A stretch of DNA of 64,000 nt from Acidobacteriota bacterium (GCA_014584695.1 JACTMI010000028.1:124001-188000), one strand, 5' to 3'. Numbered from the stretch's first letter, positions 45,341 through 54,080 are shown. Numbers and translations: made by a program. The notes: generated by a model from the letters alone, not told the origin.

Positions 45341-46576
45341 ATGATCTCGCTGCGCAACTCCCTGCGGCAGTTCCTGCGGGACGCGCGTTCGCAGAAGCTC
45401 CGCCTCTTCCTGACCGTCTTCGGCATCGTCTGGGGCACGGCCGCGGTGACGCTCCTGCTCGCCTTCGGCGAGGGTCTCCACCGGCGCGTCCTGATCAGCC
45501 AGAAGGGGCTCGGCGACGCCATCGTCATCGCTTGGCCCTCGCGCACCTCGAAGCCGTGGGAGGGGCTGCCGCGCGGCCGCGCCGTGCAGATGACCGCCGA
45601 GGACGTCGAGCGGATCCGCAGCGAAGTCGAGGAGATCGACCGGATCAGTGACGAGTACATGCGCAATACGCGAATCGGCACCGGCGCCAAAACGCTCTCG
45701 GTCCAAGTCTCGGGAGTCAACGCGGAATACGGCGTCATGCGCAACCTCATTCCCCGGGAGGGGGGGCGCTTCCTCGATCAGCGCGACCTCGACATGCGGC
45801 GCCGGGTCGTCTTCCTCGGCGACCAGCTCGCCAAGGACCTCTGGGGCGACGCGGTCGATCCGGTCGGCAGCCAGGTCCGTCTGGGCGGCGTGCCCTTTCT
45901 GGTGATCGGCGTCATGGTGACCAAGGATCAGGATTCCTCCTACAGCGGGCGCGACAAGGACAAGGCCGTCATTCCGGCGCCGACGTTCCAGGCGCTGTTC
46001 GGGGACAAGTACGTCGACAACTTCGTCTTCCAGGTGCTCGACCCCCAGCGCGTGCCGGCGGTCAAGAAGAAGGTGCTCGAAGTCGCCGCGCGCAAGCACC
46101 GCTTCGATCCGGAGGACGAGGAGGCGGTCCAGATGTGGGACACCACCGAAGGGGTGAAGTTCCTCAACACCTTTTTCGTCACTTTCAGGGCCTTCCTCGG
46201 CATCGTCGGCGCGCTGACCCTGGTGGTGGGCGGCATCGGAGTGTCGAACATCATGAATGTCGCGGTCGAGGAGCGGACGAAGGAGATCGGCATCAAGATG
46301 GCGCTCGGCGCGAAGCGGCGGTGGATCCTCAATCAGTTCCTGATCGAGACGCTGATGCTCACCATCGGCGGCGGCGCCATCGGCTTCGCCATCTCGTGGG
46401 GGATCTGCTCGGTGTTCCCCTCGCTCGGGTTGGCGCAGTACGTCGGTGATCCGGAGATCTCCTTCCGGGTGGCCGCGATCACCACCGCCATCCTGGGCGG
46501 CATCGGCGTCGTCGCCGGCTACTTCCCGGCCCGCAGCGCGGCCTCCCTGCGCCCCGTCGAAGCCTTGAGGATGTAG
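45341..46576 (+). CDS. MacB/FtsX-type ABC transporter permease (first of two)
   Basis: The 411-residue permease has one N-terminal membrane helix (LFLTVFGIVWGTAAVTLLLAF), a large periplasmic MacB core (about 50-270; AVQMTAEDVERIRSEVEEID, GVPFLVIGVMV) and three C-terminal helices with the FtsX signature GGIGVSNIMNVAVEERTKEIG. It ends ARSAASLRPVEALRM, as MacB proteins do. Mechanotransmission transporters of this class push substrates from the periplasm through the outer membrane. It lacks a fused ATPase, which is encoded two genes downstream. It and the next gene appear to be diverged duplicates and may form a heterodimer. Confidence 0.93.
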   Translation: MISLRNSLRQFLRDARSQKLRLFLTVFGIVWGTAAVTLLLAFGEGLHRRVLISQKGLGDAIVIAWPSRTSKPWEGLPRGRAVQMTAEDVERIRSEVEEIDRISDEYMRNTRIGTGAKTLSVQVSGVNAEYGVMRNLIPREGGRFLDQRDLDMRRRVVFLGDQLAKDLWGDAVDPVGSQVRLGGVPFLVIGVMVTKDQDSSYSGRDKDKAVIPAPTFQALFGDKYVDNFVFQVLDPQRVPAVKKKVLEVAARKHRFDPEDEEAVQMWDTTEGVKFLNTFFVTFRAFLGIVGALTLVVGGIGVSNIMNVAVEERTKEIGIKMALGAKRRWILNQFLIETLMLTIGGGAIGFAISWGICSVFPSLGLAQYVGDPEISFRVAAITTAILGGIGVVAGYFPARSAASLRPVEALRM

Positions 46577-46578
46577 TC

Positions 46579-47835
46579 ATGGCGCGAATCGGACTGATTT
46601 TCAAGCTGTTCCGGCGCGGCGCGCAGATCCAGCGCAAGCGGATGGCGATGACCGTCGCCGCGATCGCCTGGGGCACCCTCTCGATCGTCCTCCTGCTCTC
46701 CTTCGGCGAGGGGATGAAGCGGAGTTTCTCCAAGGGGAGCAAGGGCTTGGGAGAGGGCATCGTCGTGGTCTGGCCGGGGGCGACGTCCATCGCTCACGCG
46801 GGCTTCCCCCAGGGCCGCAACCTGCGCTTCCATCCCGACGATGTCGCGCTGCTGCGCGCCAACATCGAGGAGCTCGGCGAAGCGTCCGGCGAGATGCGGC
46901 GCTGGGGCGTCAACATCACCTATGGCCGTCGCGCGCTGACCAAACCGGTCGTGGGAGTGGAGACGGAGTACGGCGAGCTGCGCAACCAGATACCTCAGCC
47001 CGGCGGTCGCTTCCTCAACCGGCGAGACGAGGCGGAGAAGCGACGGGTCGCCTTCCTCGGCAACGACCTCAAGGACGAGCTGTTCGGCGACGAAGACGCG
47101 ATCGGTAAGACGATCCTGGTCCACCAGGTCCCGTTCACGGTCGTCGGGGTGATGCAGAAGAAGATCCAGATGGGGACCTACGGCGGCCCCGACGCCAACA
47201 ACGTGGTGATCCCGCTGTCGACGTTTCGCTCCATGTTCGGCCGGCGCTACCTCTCTGATTTCGTGCTCCGGGCCTCGAACGTGGATCAGAACGAGATCCT
47301 CAAGCGGCGGCTGTTCGAGGTGCTGGCGGCCAAGTATCGCTTCGACCCCGCCGACGAGCGCGCGCTGCAGATGTGGGACACGCACGAGTCGCAGCAGGTC
47401 ACGCGCAACATCGCGATCGGCATCCAGTTCTTTCTCGGCGTGATCGGGGGGCTGACGCTGCTCATCGGGGGCGTGGGGGTCGCCAACATCATGTACGCGG
47501 TGGTCAAGCACCGGACCAAGGAGATCGGCGTGCAGATGGCGCTCGGCGCGCGGCGCTCCTACGTGCTCGGCCCGCTGGTGCTCGAATCGCTGTCACTCAC
47601 CGCGTTGGGCGGCGCGATCGGCGTCGGTGCCGGCTGGGCCATCGTCCGCGGCTTGGCGTTTCTCCAGACCAAGGCCAACAGCGACGCGCTCGAGTTCATG
47701 GGTGCGCCGACCTTCTCGCCCGGAATCGCCGTGACCACCGTGCTGCTGCTCGGCGCGATCGGCTTCCTGGCGGGCTATTTCCCTTCGCGGCGGGCGGTGG
47801 CGATCCAGCCGGCCGCGGCGCTGCGCTACGAGTGA
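46579..47835 (+). CDS. MacB/FtsX-type ABC transporter permease (second of two)
   Basis: This 418-residue permease starts two bases after the first. It has the same plan: N-terminal helix MTVAAIAWGTLSIVLLLSF, periplasmic core with VEDDV-like FHPDDVALLRANIEELGE and VPFTVVGVMQ, and three C-terminal helices with GGVGVANIMYAVVKHRTKEIG and PSRRAVAIQPAAALRYE. The overall similarity to its neighbour points to tandem duplication and divergence, consistent with an obligate heterodimeric exporter. The substrate is unknown; relatives export peptides, siderophores, antibiotics or lipoproteins. Confidence 0.93.
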   Translation: MARIGLIFKLFRRGAQIQRKRMAMTVAAIAWGTLSIVLLLSFGEGMKRSFSKGSKGLGEGIVVVWPGATSIAHAGFPQGRNLRFHPDDVALLRANIEELGEASGEMRRWGVNITYGRRALTKPVVGVETEYGELRNQIPQPGGRFLNRRDEAEKRRVAFLGNDLKDELFGDEDAIGKTILVHQVPFTVVGVMQKKIQMGTYGGPDANNVVIPLSTFRSMFGRRYLSDFVLRASNVDQNEILKRRLFEVLAAKYRFDPADERALQMWDTHESQQVTRNIAIGIQFFLGVIGGLTLLIGGVGVANIMYAVVKHRTKEIGVQMALGARRSYVLGPLVLESLSLTALGGAIGVGAGWAIVRGLAFLQTKANSDALEFMGAPTFSPGIAVTTVLLLGAIGFLAGYFPSRRAVAIQPAAALRYE

Positions 47836-47846
47836 GGGGCGGGGAC

Positions 47847-48605
47847 ATGCTCTTTTCGGGCAAGAACGGCAAGAACGGCAAGAACGGCAAGAACGCGGAC
47901 GTCGCCGGCAACGGCGGCATCATCGAGATGCGCTCCCTGCGCAAGGTCTACGACACCGGCGCCATTTTGGTCGAGGCCTTGAAGGGCATCGAGCTGTCGG
48001 TGGCGCGCGAGGAGTTCGTCGCCATCGTCGGCCCGTCCGGGTCCGGCAAGTCGACCCTGCTCAACATCGTCGGCTGTCTCGACGTCGCCACCGAGGGCTC
48101 CTACCTGCTCGACGGCGAGGAGGTCGCCGGGATGGACCTCGATCAGCTCGCCGACATCCGCAACCGCAAGGTGGGGTTCGTCTTTCAGAGCTTCAACCTG
48201 CTGCCGCACATCACGGCATTCGAGAACGTCGAGATGCCGCTGCTCTTCCAGGGCGTCGGCGCGCGCCGGCGGCGCGAGCGGGTGGAGGAGCTGTTCGAGC
48301 AGGTGGGGCTATCGGACCGGATGCACCATCGGCCGGTCGAGCTCTCCGGCGGACAGATGCAACGGGTGGCCATCGCCCGCGCGCTCGCCTGCGAACCGGC
48401 GCTCATCCTCGCCGACGAGCCGACCGGCAACCTCGACACCACCTCGGGCCGGGACATCCTGGGACTGTTCGAGGACCTGGCCGGCAAGGGCCACACGCTG
48501 GTGCTCATCACCCACGACATGGCGCTCGCCCAGCGCACCCGCCGCATCGTCCGCATCCAGGACGGCCGCGTCGTCGAAGACCGCCCCACCACCCAAGCCG
48601 CCTGA
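47847..48605 (+). CDS. ABC transporter ATPase of the MacAB-like exporter
   Basis: The 252-residue ATPase has Walker [11 protein letters not shown]-loop FQSFNLLPH, signature LSGGQMQR, Walker [13 protein letters not shown] and the switch His in LITHDM. It belongs to the LolD/MacB-N ATPase group. Before the ABC domain (which begins [14 protein letters not shown]) lies an unusual 20-residue extension containing four tandem Gly-Lys-Asn units, encoded by a 9-base tandem repeat. Start codon ATG at 47847, with GAGGGGCGGGG upstream. It is the last gene of the four-gene exporter operon. Confidence 0.94.
   Translation: MLFSGKNGKNGKNGKNADVAGNGGIIEMRSLRKVYDTGAILVEALKGIELSVAREEFVAIVGPSGSGKSTLLNIVGCLDVATEGSYLLDGEEVAGMDLDQLADIRNRKVGFVFQSFNLLPHITAFENVEMPLLFQGVGARRRRERVEELFEQVGLSDRMHHRPVELSGGQMQRVAIARALACEPALILADEPTGNLDTTSGRDILGLFEDLAGKGHTLVLITHDMALAQRTRRIVRIQDGRVVEDRPTTQAA
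47859..47894 (+). repeat. Four tandem copies of a 9-base unit in the ATPase gene
   Basis: GGCAAGAAC occurs four times in a row without mismatch, coding for Gly-Lys-Asn units near the N-terminus. Copy-number change would alter the length of the extension without a frameshift. Confidence 0.9.
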
Positions 48606-48660
48606 CCCCTGTGTCCCCCGGCCCCTCTTCCTCGCAGCCAAACCAGAGCGAAGCAAGGCA

Positions 48661-48748
48661 GGCGCTTCACCGGTCGGAGTGGGCAGCGCCGTTGGAAGCT
48701 GGGGCTCGAGAAAAGGACCAGATAAGGGAAAGAAGCCTGCCAGACAAG
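48661..48748 (+). repeat. Direct repeat, copy 1
   Basis: This segment starts with the same 16 bases (GGCGCTTCACCGGTCG) as copy 2 and continues with similar AAAGGACCAGA and AAGGGAAAG blocks, with small insertions. Confidence 0.7.
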
Positions 48749-48802
48749 GCCCTGGAGCCCATGGTGGCCACCGGCTCAGCGCAGGTGCCAAGCACGCGCA
48801 CG

Positions 48803-48893
48803 CCATTCTCTGGTCCATTCTTTCGGCGCTTCACCGGTCGCAGTGGGTCGCTCCGTCGGAGGCATGGGCCCGAAAGAAAGGACCAGAGAAGGG
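48803..48893. repeat. Inverted repeat with 24-base arms
   Basis: The left arm (48803-48826) read on the minus strand matches the right arm (48870-48893) at 22 of 24 bases; the core is GGACCAGAGAA. A 43-base loop separates them. The element could form a long hairpin in RNA or be a protein-binding or mobile-element remnant. Confidence 0.75.
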
Positions 48894-48914
48894 AAAGGCC
48901 AGCCGGACGGGACC
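48825..48914 (+). repeat. Direct repeat, copy 2
   Basis: Second imperfect copy, 164 bases after the first. Its purine-rich core also forms the right arm of the inverted repeat at 48803-48893. Confidence 0.7.
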
Positions 48915-49397
48915 TTGGCGCCAACAGCCTGCACCAGTCCAGCCGGCGGATCGGCCGCTCCCGCCCCATCTAGGGTCCTTTTCATTCCTGTCGACCCACA
49001 CCAACGTGTGAAGGCTCTTTCTTTCCTTCGGGACCCACATGGAGGATGAGCGGCGAGGAGGGGTCGCTGGCGCGGGGCGTTCGAGTGCGGGCAGAGTGTT
49101 GGCGCGCGGCGGCCTTTCGCGGTGCGTTCTGAGAACTCGCCAAGTTGGGCGACGTGAGGAAGCACCGGAGGTCGCGCTCTCGGCCAGGTGCGGAAGGCGC
49201 GCCGATCGACCAGCGAACAGCGATAGCGCCCGAGCCCCCCTTCGATGGCCTTTCGTCTGGCAGGGCACGATCAGCGCGCTGAGTCTGTTCACCCGATCGG
49301 GGGGGGCGTCGGCCGAACAGGCGCGGTCTCCATTCGGGACAGGCCGCGATCCGGGGCTGCCGGAGCGTCGCCGGTCGGAGGGCGTCCGGCGGCGAGA

Positions 49398-49403
49398 TAG
49401 AAT
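49398..49403 (+). promoter_or_regulatory. -10-like TAGAAT before asnS
   Basis: TAGAAT ends 10 bases before the ATG at 49414 and no Shine-Dalgarno sequence is present. Confidence 0.55.
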
Positions 49404-49413
49404 CGCCGGCCTC

Positions 49414-50712
49414 ATGGCGACGAGTGGAATCTCCATCAGAAGGCTGAAAGAGCACGTCGGGGAGCAGGTATCGCTCCAGGGCTGGCTGGTCGCGAAGCGA
49501 TCGAGCGGCAAGATCGGATTTCTCCAGGTTCGCGACGGCAGCGGCGTCGTGCAAGGCGTGGCTTCGCGAGCCGAAGTGCCCGCAGCGGCTTGGGCCGAAG
49601 TGGAGCGTGTGACGCAGGAGTCGACGGTGCGGATGACCGGCACGGTGCGCGAGGACAAGCGGTCGCCGTCGGGAGTCGAGCTGCATCTGTCCGACTTCGC
49701 GGTCGATTTCCTGACCGAGGAGTTCCCGATCACCCCCAAGGAGCACGGCACCGCGTTCCTGATGGAGAACCGCCATCTCTGGCTCCGCTCGAGCCGCCAG
49801 CGAGCGGCATTACGGGTGCGCAGCGAAGCCGAGCAGGGCATCCACGACTTCTTTCACCAGCGGGACTATGTCCGCATCGATTCGCCCATCCTGACCCCGG
49901 CCGCCTGCGAGGGGACGTCGACGCTGTTCGAGACCGAGTACTTCGGCGACAAGGCCTACCTGTCGCAGTCCGGACAGCTCTACCTGGAACCGGCGCTCTC
50001 CGCCTTCGGCAAGGTCTACTGTTTCGGACCGACCTTTCGGGCGGAGAAGTCGAAGACCCGTCGCCACCTGATGGAGTTCTGGATGGTGGAGCCCGAGGTG
50101 GCCTTCCTCGAGTTCGAGGGGCTGTGCGACCTGGCCGAGGAGTTTCTCTCGGAGCTGGTCGCGCGGGTCCTCGATCGCTGCGCCGAGGAGCTCCGGGTGC
50201 TCGAGCGCGACACCGGGCCGCTGGAGCGAGTGGTCGGGCCCTTCCCCCGCATCACGTACACCGAGGCGATCGCGCGCTTGAACGCCAAGGGGAATCCGAT
50301 CGCCTGGGGCGACGACTTCGGTGCCGACGAGGAGACGGCGATCTCGGAGGACTTCGACCGCCCGGTGCTGATCTCGCGGTTCCCGGCCGCGTTCAAGGCT
50401 TTCTACATGCAGCCAGATCCGGAGGATTCCCGGGTGGTGCTGGGTCTGGACATCCTGGCGCCCGAGGGCTACGGCGAGATCGTCGGCGGCAGCCAGAGAA
50501 TCCACGACCACGATCTGCTGCTGGCCAAGGTCCGCGAGCACGACCTGCCGGTCGAAGCCTTCCAGTGGTATCTCGACGTCCGCAAGTACGGCTCCTGCCC
50601 GCACGCGGGCTTCGGCATGGGCCTCGAGCGCTTCGTCGCCTGGGTGTGCAAACTCGACCACCTGCGCGAGACGATTCCCTATCCGCGGATGCTCTACAAG
50701 ATCTACCCCTGA
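49414..50712 (+). CDS. asnS: Asparaginyl-tRNA synthetase
   Basis: The 432-residue class IIb synthetase charges tRNA-Asn. An N-terminal OB-fold anticodon-binding domain (VSLQGWLVAKRSSGKIGFLQ, VRMTGTVREDKRSPSGVEL) is followed by the catalytic domain with motif 2 (FRAEKSKTRRHLMEFWMVEPE read over about residues 210-230) and motif 3 (GFGMGLERFVAW). ILTPAACEGTSTLFE and the absence of the aspartyl-type insertion favour asparagine over aspartate. The ATG has TAGAAT ending 10 bases upstream and no Shine-Dalgarno sequence; longer readings of the frame pass through non-coding repeats. The stop codon overlaps that of the opposing gene by 10 bases. Confidence 0.95.
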   Translation: MATSGISIRRLKEHVGEQVSLQGWLVAKRSSGKIGFLQVRDGSGVVQGVASRAEVPAAAWAEVERVTQESTVRMTGTVREDKRSPSGVELHLSDFAVDFLTEEFPITPKEHGTAFLMENRHLWLRSSRQRAALRVRSEAEQGIHDFFHQRDYVRIDSPILTPAACEGTSTLFETEYFGDKAYLSQSGQLYLEPALSAFGKVYCFGPTFRAEKSKTRRHLMEFWMVEPEVAFLEFEGLCDLAEEFLSELVARVLDRCAEELRVLERDTGPLERVVGPFPRITYTEAIARLNAKGNPIAWGDDFGADEETAISEDFDRPVLISRFPAAFKAFYMQPDPEDSRVVLGLDILAPEGYGEIVGGSQRIHDHDLLLAKVREHDLPVEAFQWYLDVRKYGSCPHAGFGMGLERFVAWVCKLDHLRETIPYPRMLYKIYP

Positions 50713-51056
50713 CCGGGGCTCGGTTCGGTGCCGGCCGGCGGCGTGCCGCGGCGCAGCAGGATCAGGTTGCGCGCATAGAGGAAGGGCAGGAAGGCGAACG
50801 ACAGGATGATCGGCAGCTTGTCGATGTGGAGCGCGTAGACGAGCGAGATCGTCGAGCCCCAGAAGGAGAGGTGCCAGAAGATCGGCGGCACCAGCAGCTT
50901 GCGCTTCTTCTCCGAGTAGAGCCACTGAATCAGGAAACGGCTCGAGAAGAGCCCGTTGCCGAGCAACCCGAAGGCGGTCCACCACTTCGAATCGACGTAG
51001 AGCACCGGCAGCAGCGGCCGCAGGAGCGGTTCGAGGAAACCCGAGGCTTCGTTCAT
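50703..51056 (-). CDS. Small membrane protein, lipid-A-disaccharide-synthase N-terminal domain type
   Basis: The 117-residue protein has three hydrophobic helices: WWTAFGLLGNGLFSSRFLIQW, PIFWHLSFWGSTISLVYAL and LPIILSFAFLPFLYARNLILL. This pattern (G-GN-LF--RFLIQW-SE, FW--S--G, P-------YARN) is that of the short domain found at the N-terminus of some LpxB proteins and as stand-alone genes. Its role in lipid A or other glycolipid handling is unproven. Two in-frame ATGs, 51056 and 51074, are possible. Neither has a good Shine-Dalgarno sequence. It is convergent with asnS and divergent from the EamA gene. Confidence 0.82.
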   Translation of the reverse strand: MNEASGFLEPLLRPLLPVLYVDSKWWTAFGLLGNGLFSSRFLIQWLYSEKKRKLLVPPIFWHLSFWGSTISLVYALHIDKLPIILSFAFLPFLYARNLILLRRGTPPAGTEPSPGQG

Positions 51057-51102
51057 GCGCCGATTCTGGCTCATCCCGCCAGTTCGAGCGCGTTGCGCCG
51101 GA

Positions 51103-51108
51103 TAGACT
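51103..51108 (+). promoter_or_regulatory. -10-like TAGACT, leaderless EamA gene
   Basis: TAGACT ends 6 bases before the GTG start at 51115, without a Shine-Dalgarno sequence. Confidence 0.55.
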
Positions 51109-51114
51109 GTTCCG

Positions 51115-52026
51115 GTGGGAGAGCGGAGCGGAGTCGGCGGCGACGTCGCGATCTTTCTCCTGCTGACGCTGATCTGGGGGACGACTTGGGCGGCGATCCG
51201 TGTCGCCCTGGTCGGCATTCCACCTCTCACCGGGGTCGCGATCCGCTTCGCGCTGGCCGGTGTCCTGCTGCTGGCGCTGGCCCTCGCGCGCGGCGTCCGG
51301 CTGGGCGCCACGCGGCGGGAGGTCCGGCTCTGGTGGTTCAACGCCGCGACCACCTTCGCCGGTTCCTATGGCCTGGTCTACTGGGCGGAGCAGTGGGTCC
51401 CCTCCGGCCTGGCGGCGGTGCTGTTCGCGACCTTTCCCATCTGGGCAGTGGTCCTCGGACGGTGGTTCCTCCCTGGCGAGCGCATCGACGGCCGCCGGTC
51501 GCTGGCGCTGGTGGCGGGCCTCGCCGGCGTGGCGCTGCTCTTCTCGGAGGATTTCGCTCGGCTCGGCGGGACGGAAGTCCGGCGGGCCTCGCTCCTGCTG
51601 CTGGTCGCCCCCGCCGCGTCGGCCGCCGGCTCGCTGGCGGTCAAGCGCTGGGGACAGGGGGTCTCGCCGCTCTCTCTGACCGCGGTGCCCATGCTGATGA
51701 CCGGCGCCGGTGTCGGTCTGGCCGCGGCCATTGCCGAGCGCGGACGGGAGATCGGCACCGCTCCGGCGCCCTGGCTGGCGACGCTCTATCTCGCGCTTGC
51801 CGGCTCGGCGCTCACATTTACGCTCTATTTCCGACTTCTAGCGCGCCGATCGATGCTGGCGGTCTCGCTCATCTCCTACACGGTGCCGCTGGTCGCGGTC
51901 CTGGTCGGCGTGATCGCGCTCGGCGAGCCGTTCACGCTCCGACTGGGCTTGGGGACGCTCATGATCCTCGGGGGCGTCGGTTTCGCTGTGGCGCCCCGGC
52001 GGAAATTGGCGGCCCCTCCACCCTGA
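51115..52026 (+). CDS. EamA/DMT-superfamily transporter
   Basis: The 303-residue protein has ten predicted membrane helices in two EamA repeats. The first starts FLLLTLIWGTTWAAIRVALVG with the conserved Trp-Gly; the second starts LLLLVAPAASAAGSLAVKRW. The end SLISYTVPLVAVLVGVIALGEPF is typical of drug/metabolite transporters. The direction and substrate cannot be inferred. The start is a GTG with TAGACT ending 6 bases before it and no Shine-Dalgarno sequence. It is followed by 142 bases holding operator-like repeats ahead of the acyl-CoA dehydrogenase gene. Confidence 0.9.
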   Translation: MGERSGVGGDVAIFLLLTLIWGTTWAAIRVALVGIPPLTGVAIRFALAGVLLLALALARGVRLGATRREVRLWWFNAATTFAGSYGLVYWAEQWVPSGLAAVLFATFPIWAVVLGRWFLPGERIDGRRSLALVAGLAGVALLFSEDFARLGGTEVRRASLLLLVAPAASAAGSLAVKRWGQGVSPLSLTAVPMLMTGAGVGLAAAIAERGREIGTAPAPWLATLYLALAGSALTFTLYFRLLARRSMLAVSLISYTVPLVAVLVGVIALGEPFTLRLGLGTLMILGGVGFAVAPRRKLAAPPP

Positions 52027-52043
52027 GGCCACCACGGGATTTA

Positions 52044-52104
52044 CGCCGCAGCGCGACATTCGTGCCGCTTTGCGGTAAAATCATGCCGCAGTGCGGAAAG
52101 TCAG
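52044..52104 (+). promoter_or_regulatory. Three-copy operator-like array before acyl-CoA dehydrogenase gene
   Basis: Units beginning at 52044, 52063 and 52084 share the pattern NGCCGCNNNGCG; the second and third are spaced 21 bases apart and each has a dyad core (CCGCTTTGCGG and CCGCAGTGCGG). The spacing of about two helical turns suggests side-by-side binding of a dimeric regulator. A TATCAT -10-like box lies 33 bases downstream. Confidence 0.55.
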
Positions 52105-52136
52105 CCGCGCTCGCCGACCCGGTCGTTATCATCACC

Positions 52137-52142
52137 AGAGGG
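52137..52142 (+). promoter_or_regulatory. -10-like TATCAT before acyl-CoA dehydrogenase gene
   Basis: TATCAT ends 26 bases before the ATG at 52169, whose leader has a Shine-Dalgarno sequence. A second possible box, TAAAAT, lies within the operator array at 52076-52081. Confidence 0.4.
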
Positions 52143-52168
52143 CAGCCGAGGCCCTCGAGGAGAGCCCC

Positions 52169-54076
52169 ATGAGCGAGTCCGCCCACCCGCACGTCAGCGA
52201 GCAGGAGGCGCGCAAGGTCGCCGAAGCCTCGCGGGAGAAGGAGTGGAAGAGCCCCAGCTTCCTGAGGGAGCTCTTCCTGGGCAATTTCCGCCTCGATCTG
52301 TTGCACCCCTTCCCCCTGGACGATCAGGAGCGCCCCGAGTTCACGGCGTTCTACCTCGCGCTCGCGGAGTTCCTGCGCGAGCAGGTCGATCCGCGTGCGA
52401 TCGACGCTTCGGGGGAGTATCCGCCGGAGGTGATCGAAGGCCTCAAGAAGCTGGGCGCGTTCGGGATGAAGATCCCGCAGGAGTACGGCGGTCTGGGTTT
52501 CAGCTCCGCCGAGTACTCGAAGATCATGGAGCTGCTCGGCAGCTGGGACGGCAACATCTCGGCGCTGCTCTCCGCTCACCAGTCGATCGGCGTGCCGCAG
52601 CCGCTCAAGGACTTCGGCACCGAGGACCAGAAGAAGCGCTTCCTGCCCCGCTGCGCGCGCGGCGAGATCTCCGCCTTCGCCCTCACCGAACCGGACGTCG
52701 GGTCGGATCCGGCGCGGATGCGAACCAGCTACGAGCTGACCCCGGACGGCCGGCACTACCGCTTGAACGGCGTCAAACTCTGGTGCACCAACGGCACCAT
52801 CGCGGACCTGCTGGTGGTGATGGCGGCCGGCAAGGCCAACCGCAAGATCTCGGCCTTCGTGGTCGAGGCGAAGAGCCCCGGCGTGACGGTCGAGTTCCGC
52901 AGCCGGTTCCTCGGCCTGCGCGCCCTGGCCAACGCCCAGATTCGCTTCGACGACGTGCTGGTGCCGGTCGAGAACCTCATCGGGCAGGAGGGGCGGGGGC
53001 TCAAGATCGCCCTCACCACGCTCAACGCGGGGCGGCTGTCGATCCCGGCCGGGTCGGTCGGTACCGCCAAGGCCTGCCTCGAGATCTGCCGGGAGTGGGC
53101 GAGCGAGCGCGTGCAGTGGGGCCGCCCGGTCGGCAAGCACGAAGCGATTTCGCACCTGCTCGCCGATATGGCGGCCGACACCTTCGCGATGGAGTCGATC
53201 TCGATGCTGGCGAGCGCGATGGCCGATCGGGGTGGCTACGACATCCGGCTCGAGGCGGCGGCGGCAAAGCTCTGGAACACCGAGACGACCTGGCGCATCG
53301 TCGACGACACCATGCAGATCCGTGGCGGCCGCGGCTACGAGACCGCGGAGTCGCTGGCGGCCCGGGGAGACCGGCCGATCCAGGTCGAACAGGTGATGCG
53401 CGACTATCGGATCAACCGGATCTTCGAGGGCTCGAGCGAGATCATGCACCTGTTCATGGCGCGCGAGGCGGTGGACAAGCACCTCCAGGTCGCCGGTGAC
53501 CTGATCGATCCGGAGAAGCCGGCGCCGGCGAAGGCGAAAGCGCTGCTGCGCGCGGCCGGCTTCTACCTCTGGTGGTATCCGACCCGGTGGTTGGGCTGGG
53601 GGCGCTTTCCGCGCTACGCCGAGTTCGGTCCGCTCGCCGCTCACTTGCGATTCGTCGAGCGCTCGTCGCGCAAGCTCGCCCGCTCGGTTTTCCACGGCAT
53701 GGTCGTCTACCAGGGCAAGCTGCAGCACAAGCAAGGCTTCCTGTTCCGCCTGGTCGATGTCGCCGACGAGCTGCTGGCGATGGCCGCATCCTGCGCCCGC
53801 GCGCAAGCGATGCGTCGGCGCAAGCACCCCGAGGCGGCGCGCGCGATCGGGCTCGCCGACCTGTTCTGCCGGGACAGCCGGCGCACCGTCCGCCGGCTCT
53901 TCCGCGACCTGTGGTCGAACGACGACGCGCTCAAGTACAGGGCCGGTGTGGCCGTGCTCGAAGGGCGCCAGGCGTGGTTGGAAGAGGGCGCGCTCGGCCT
54001 GCCCGAATGGCGCCCCGCCGAGCCGGAGCGGGCCGCGCGGGATGCGGCGCCGGCGGTGCCCGTGGGGACGCGCTGA
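52169..54076 (+). CDS. Acyl-CoA dehydrogenase, long (VLCAD/ACAD9-like) form
   Basis: This 635-residue FAD enzyme introduces the double bond in the first step of fatty acid beta-oxidation. The N-terminal helical, beta-barrel and C-terminal helical domains are all seen: [21 protein letters not shown]-type entry, [15 protein letters not shown] (FAD/substrate loop), [11 protein letters not shown], and [20 protein letters not shown] with the catalytic Glu near residue 419. A 150-residue extension after the core ([17 protein letters not shown]-type helices) resembles the membrane-binding C-terminus of very-long-chain acyl-CoA dehydrogenases. It has a CGAGGAGAG Shine-Dalgarno sequence. The quinone oxidoreductase gene follows 4 bases later. 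Confidence 0.93.
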   Translation: MSESAHPHVSEQEARKVAEASREKEWKSPSFLRELFLGNFRLDLLHPFPLDDQERPEFTAFYLALAEFLREQVDPRAIDASGEYPPEVIEGLKKLGAFGMKIPQEYGGLGFSSAEYSKIMELLGSWDGNISALLSAHQSIGVPQPLKDFGTEDQKKRFLPRCARGEISAFALTEPDVGSDPARMRTSYELTPDGRHYRLNGVKLWCTNGTIADLLVVMAAGKANRKISAFVVEAKSPGVTVEFRSRFLGLRALANAQIRFDDVLVPVENLIGQEGRGLKIALTTLNAGRLSIPAGSVGTAKACLEICREWASERVQWGRPVGKHEAISHLLADMAADTFAMESISMLASAMADRGGYDIRLEAAAAKLWNTETTWRIVDDTMQIRGGRGYETAESLAARGDRPIQVEQVMRDYRINRIFEGSSEIMHLFMAREAVDKHLQVAGDLIDPEKPAPAKAKALLRAAGFYLWWYPTRWLGWGRFPRYAEFGPLAAHLRFVERSSRKLARSVFHGMVVYQGKLQHKQGFLFRLVDVADELLAMAASCARAQAMRRRKHPEAARAIGLADLFCRDSRRTVRRLFRDLWSNDDALKYRAGVAVLEGRQAWLEEGALGLPEWRPAEPERAARDAAPAVPVGTR

Positions 54077-54080
54077 GGCG

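Larger units (their letters stand above)
48606..49413. other. Non-coding, repeat-bearing region upstream of asnS
   Basis: This 808-base stretch is the longest gap without a gene. Short open frames exist in several phases but none has a Shine-Dalgarno sequence with a family-like product, and repeated segments fall in different frames. It holds two direct repeats, a long inverted repeat, and at least two further related purine-rich segments in the opposite orientation near 48971-48989 and 49008-49034. The asnS promoter-like box lies at its right end. Confidence 0.7.

Noticed and set aside
44224-48605. Biosynthetic gene cluster around the MacAB-like exporter
   Set aside because: No synthetase, RiPP precursor or tailoring enzyme is adjacent; neighbours are tRNA-modification and translation genes.
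48611-49011. Short open frames in the region before asnS
   Set aside because: They occur in several phases with no Shine-Dalgarno sequence, and the repeated DNA segments are read in different frames, so coding is unlikely.
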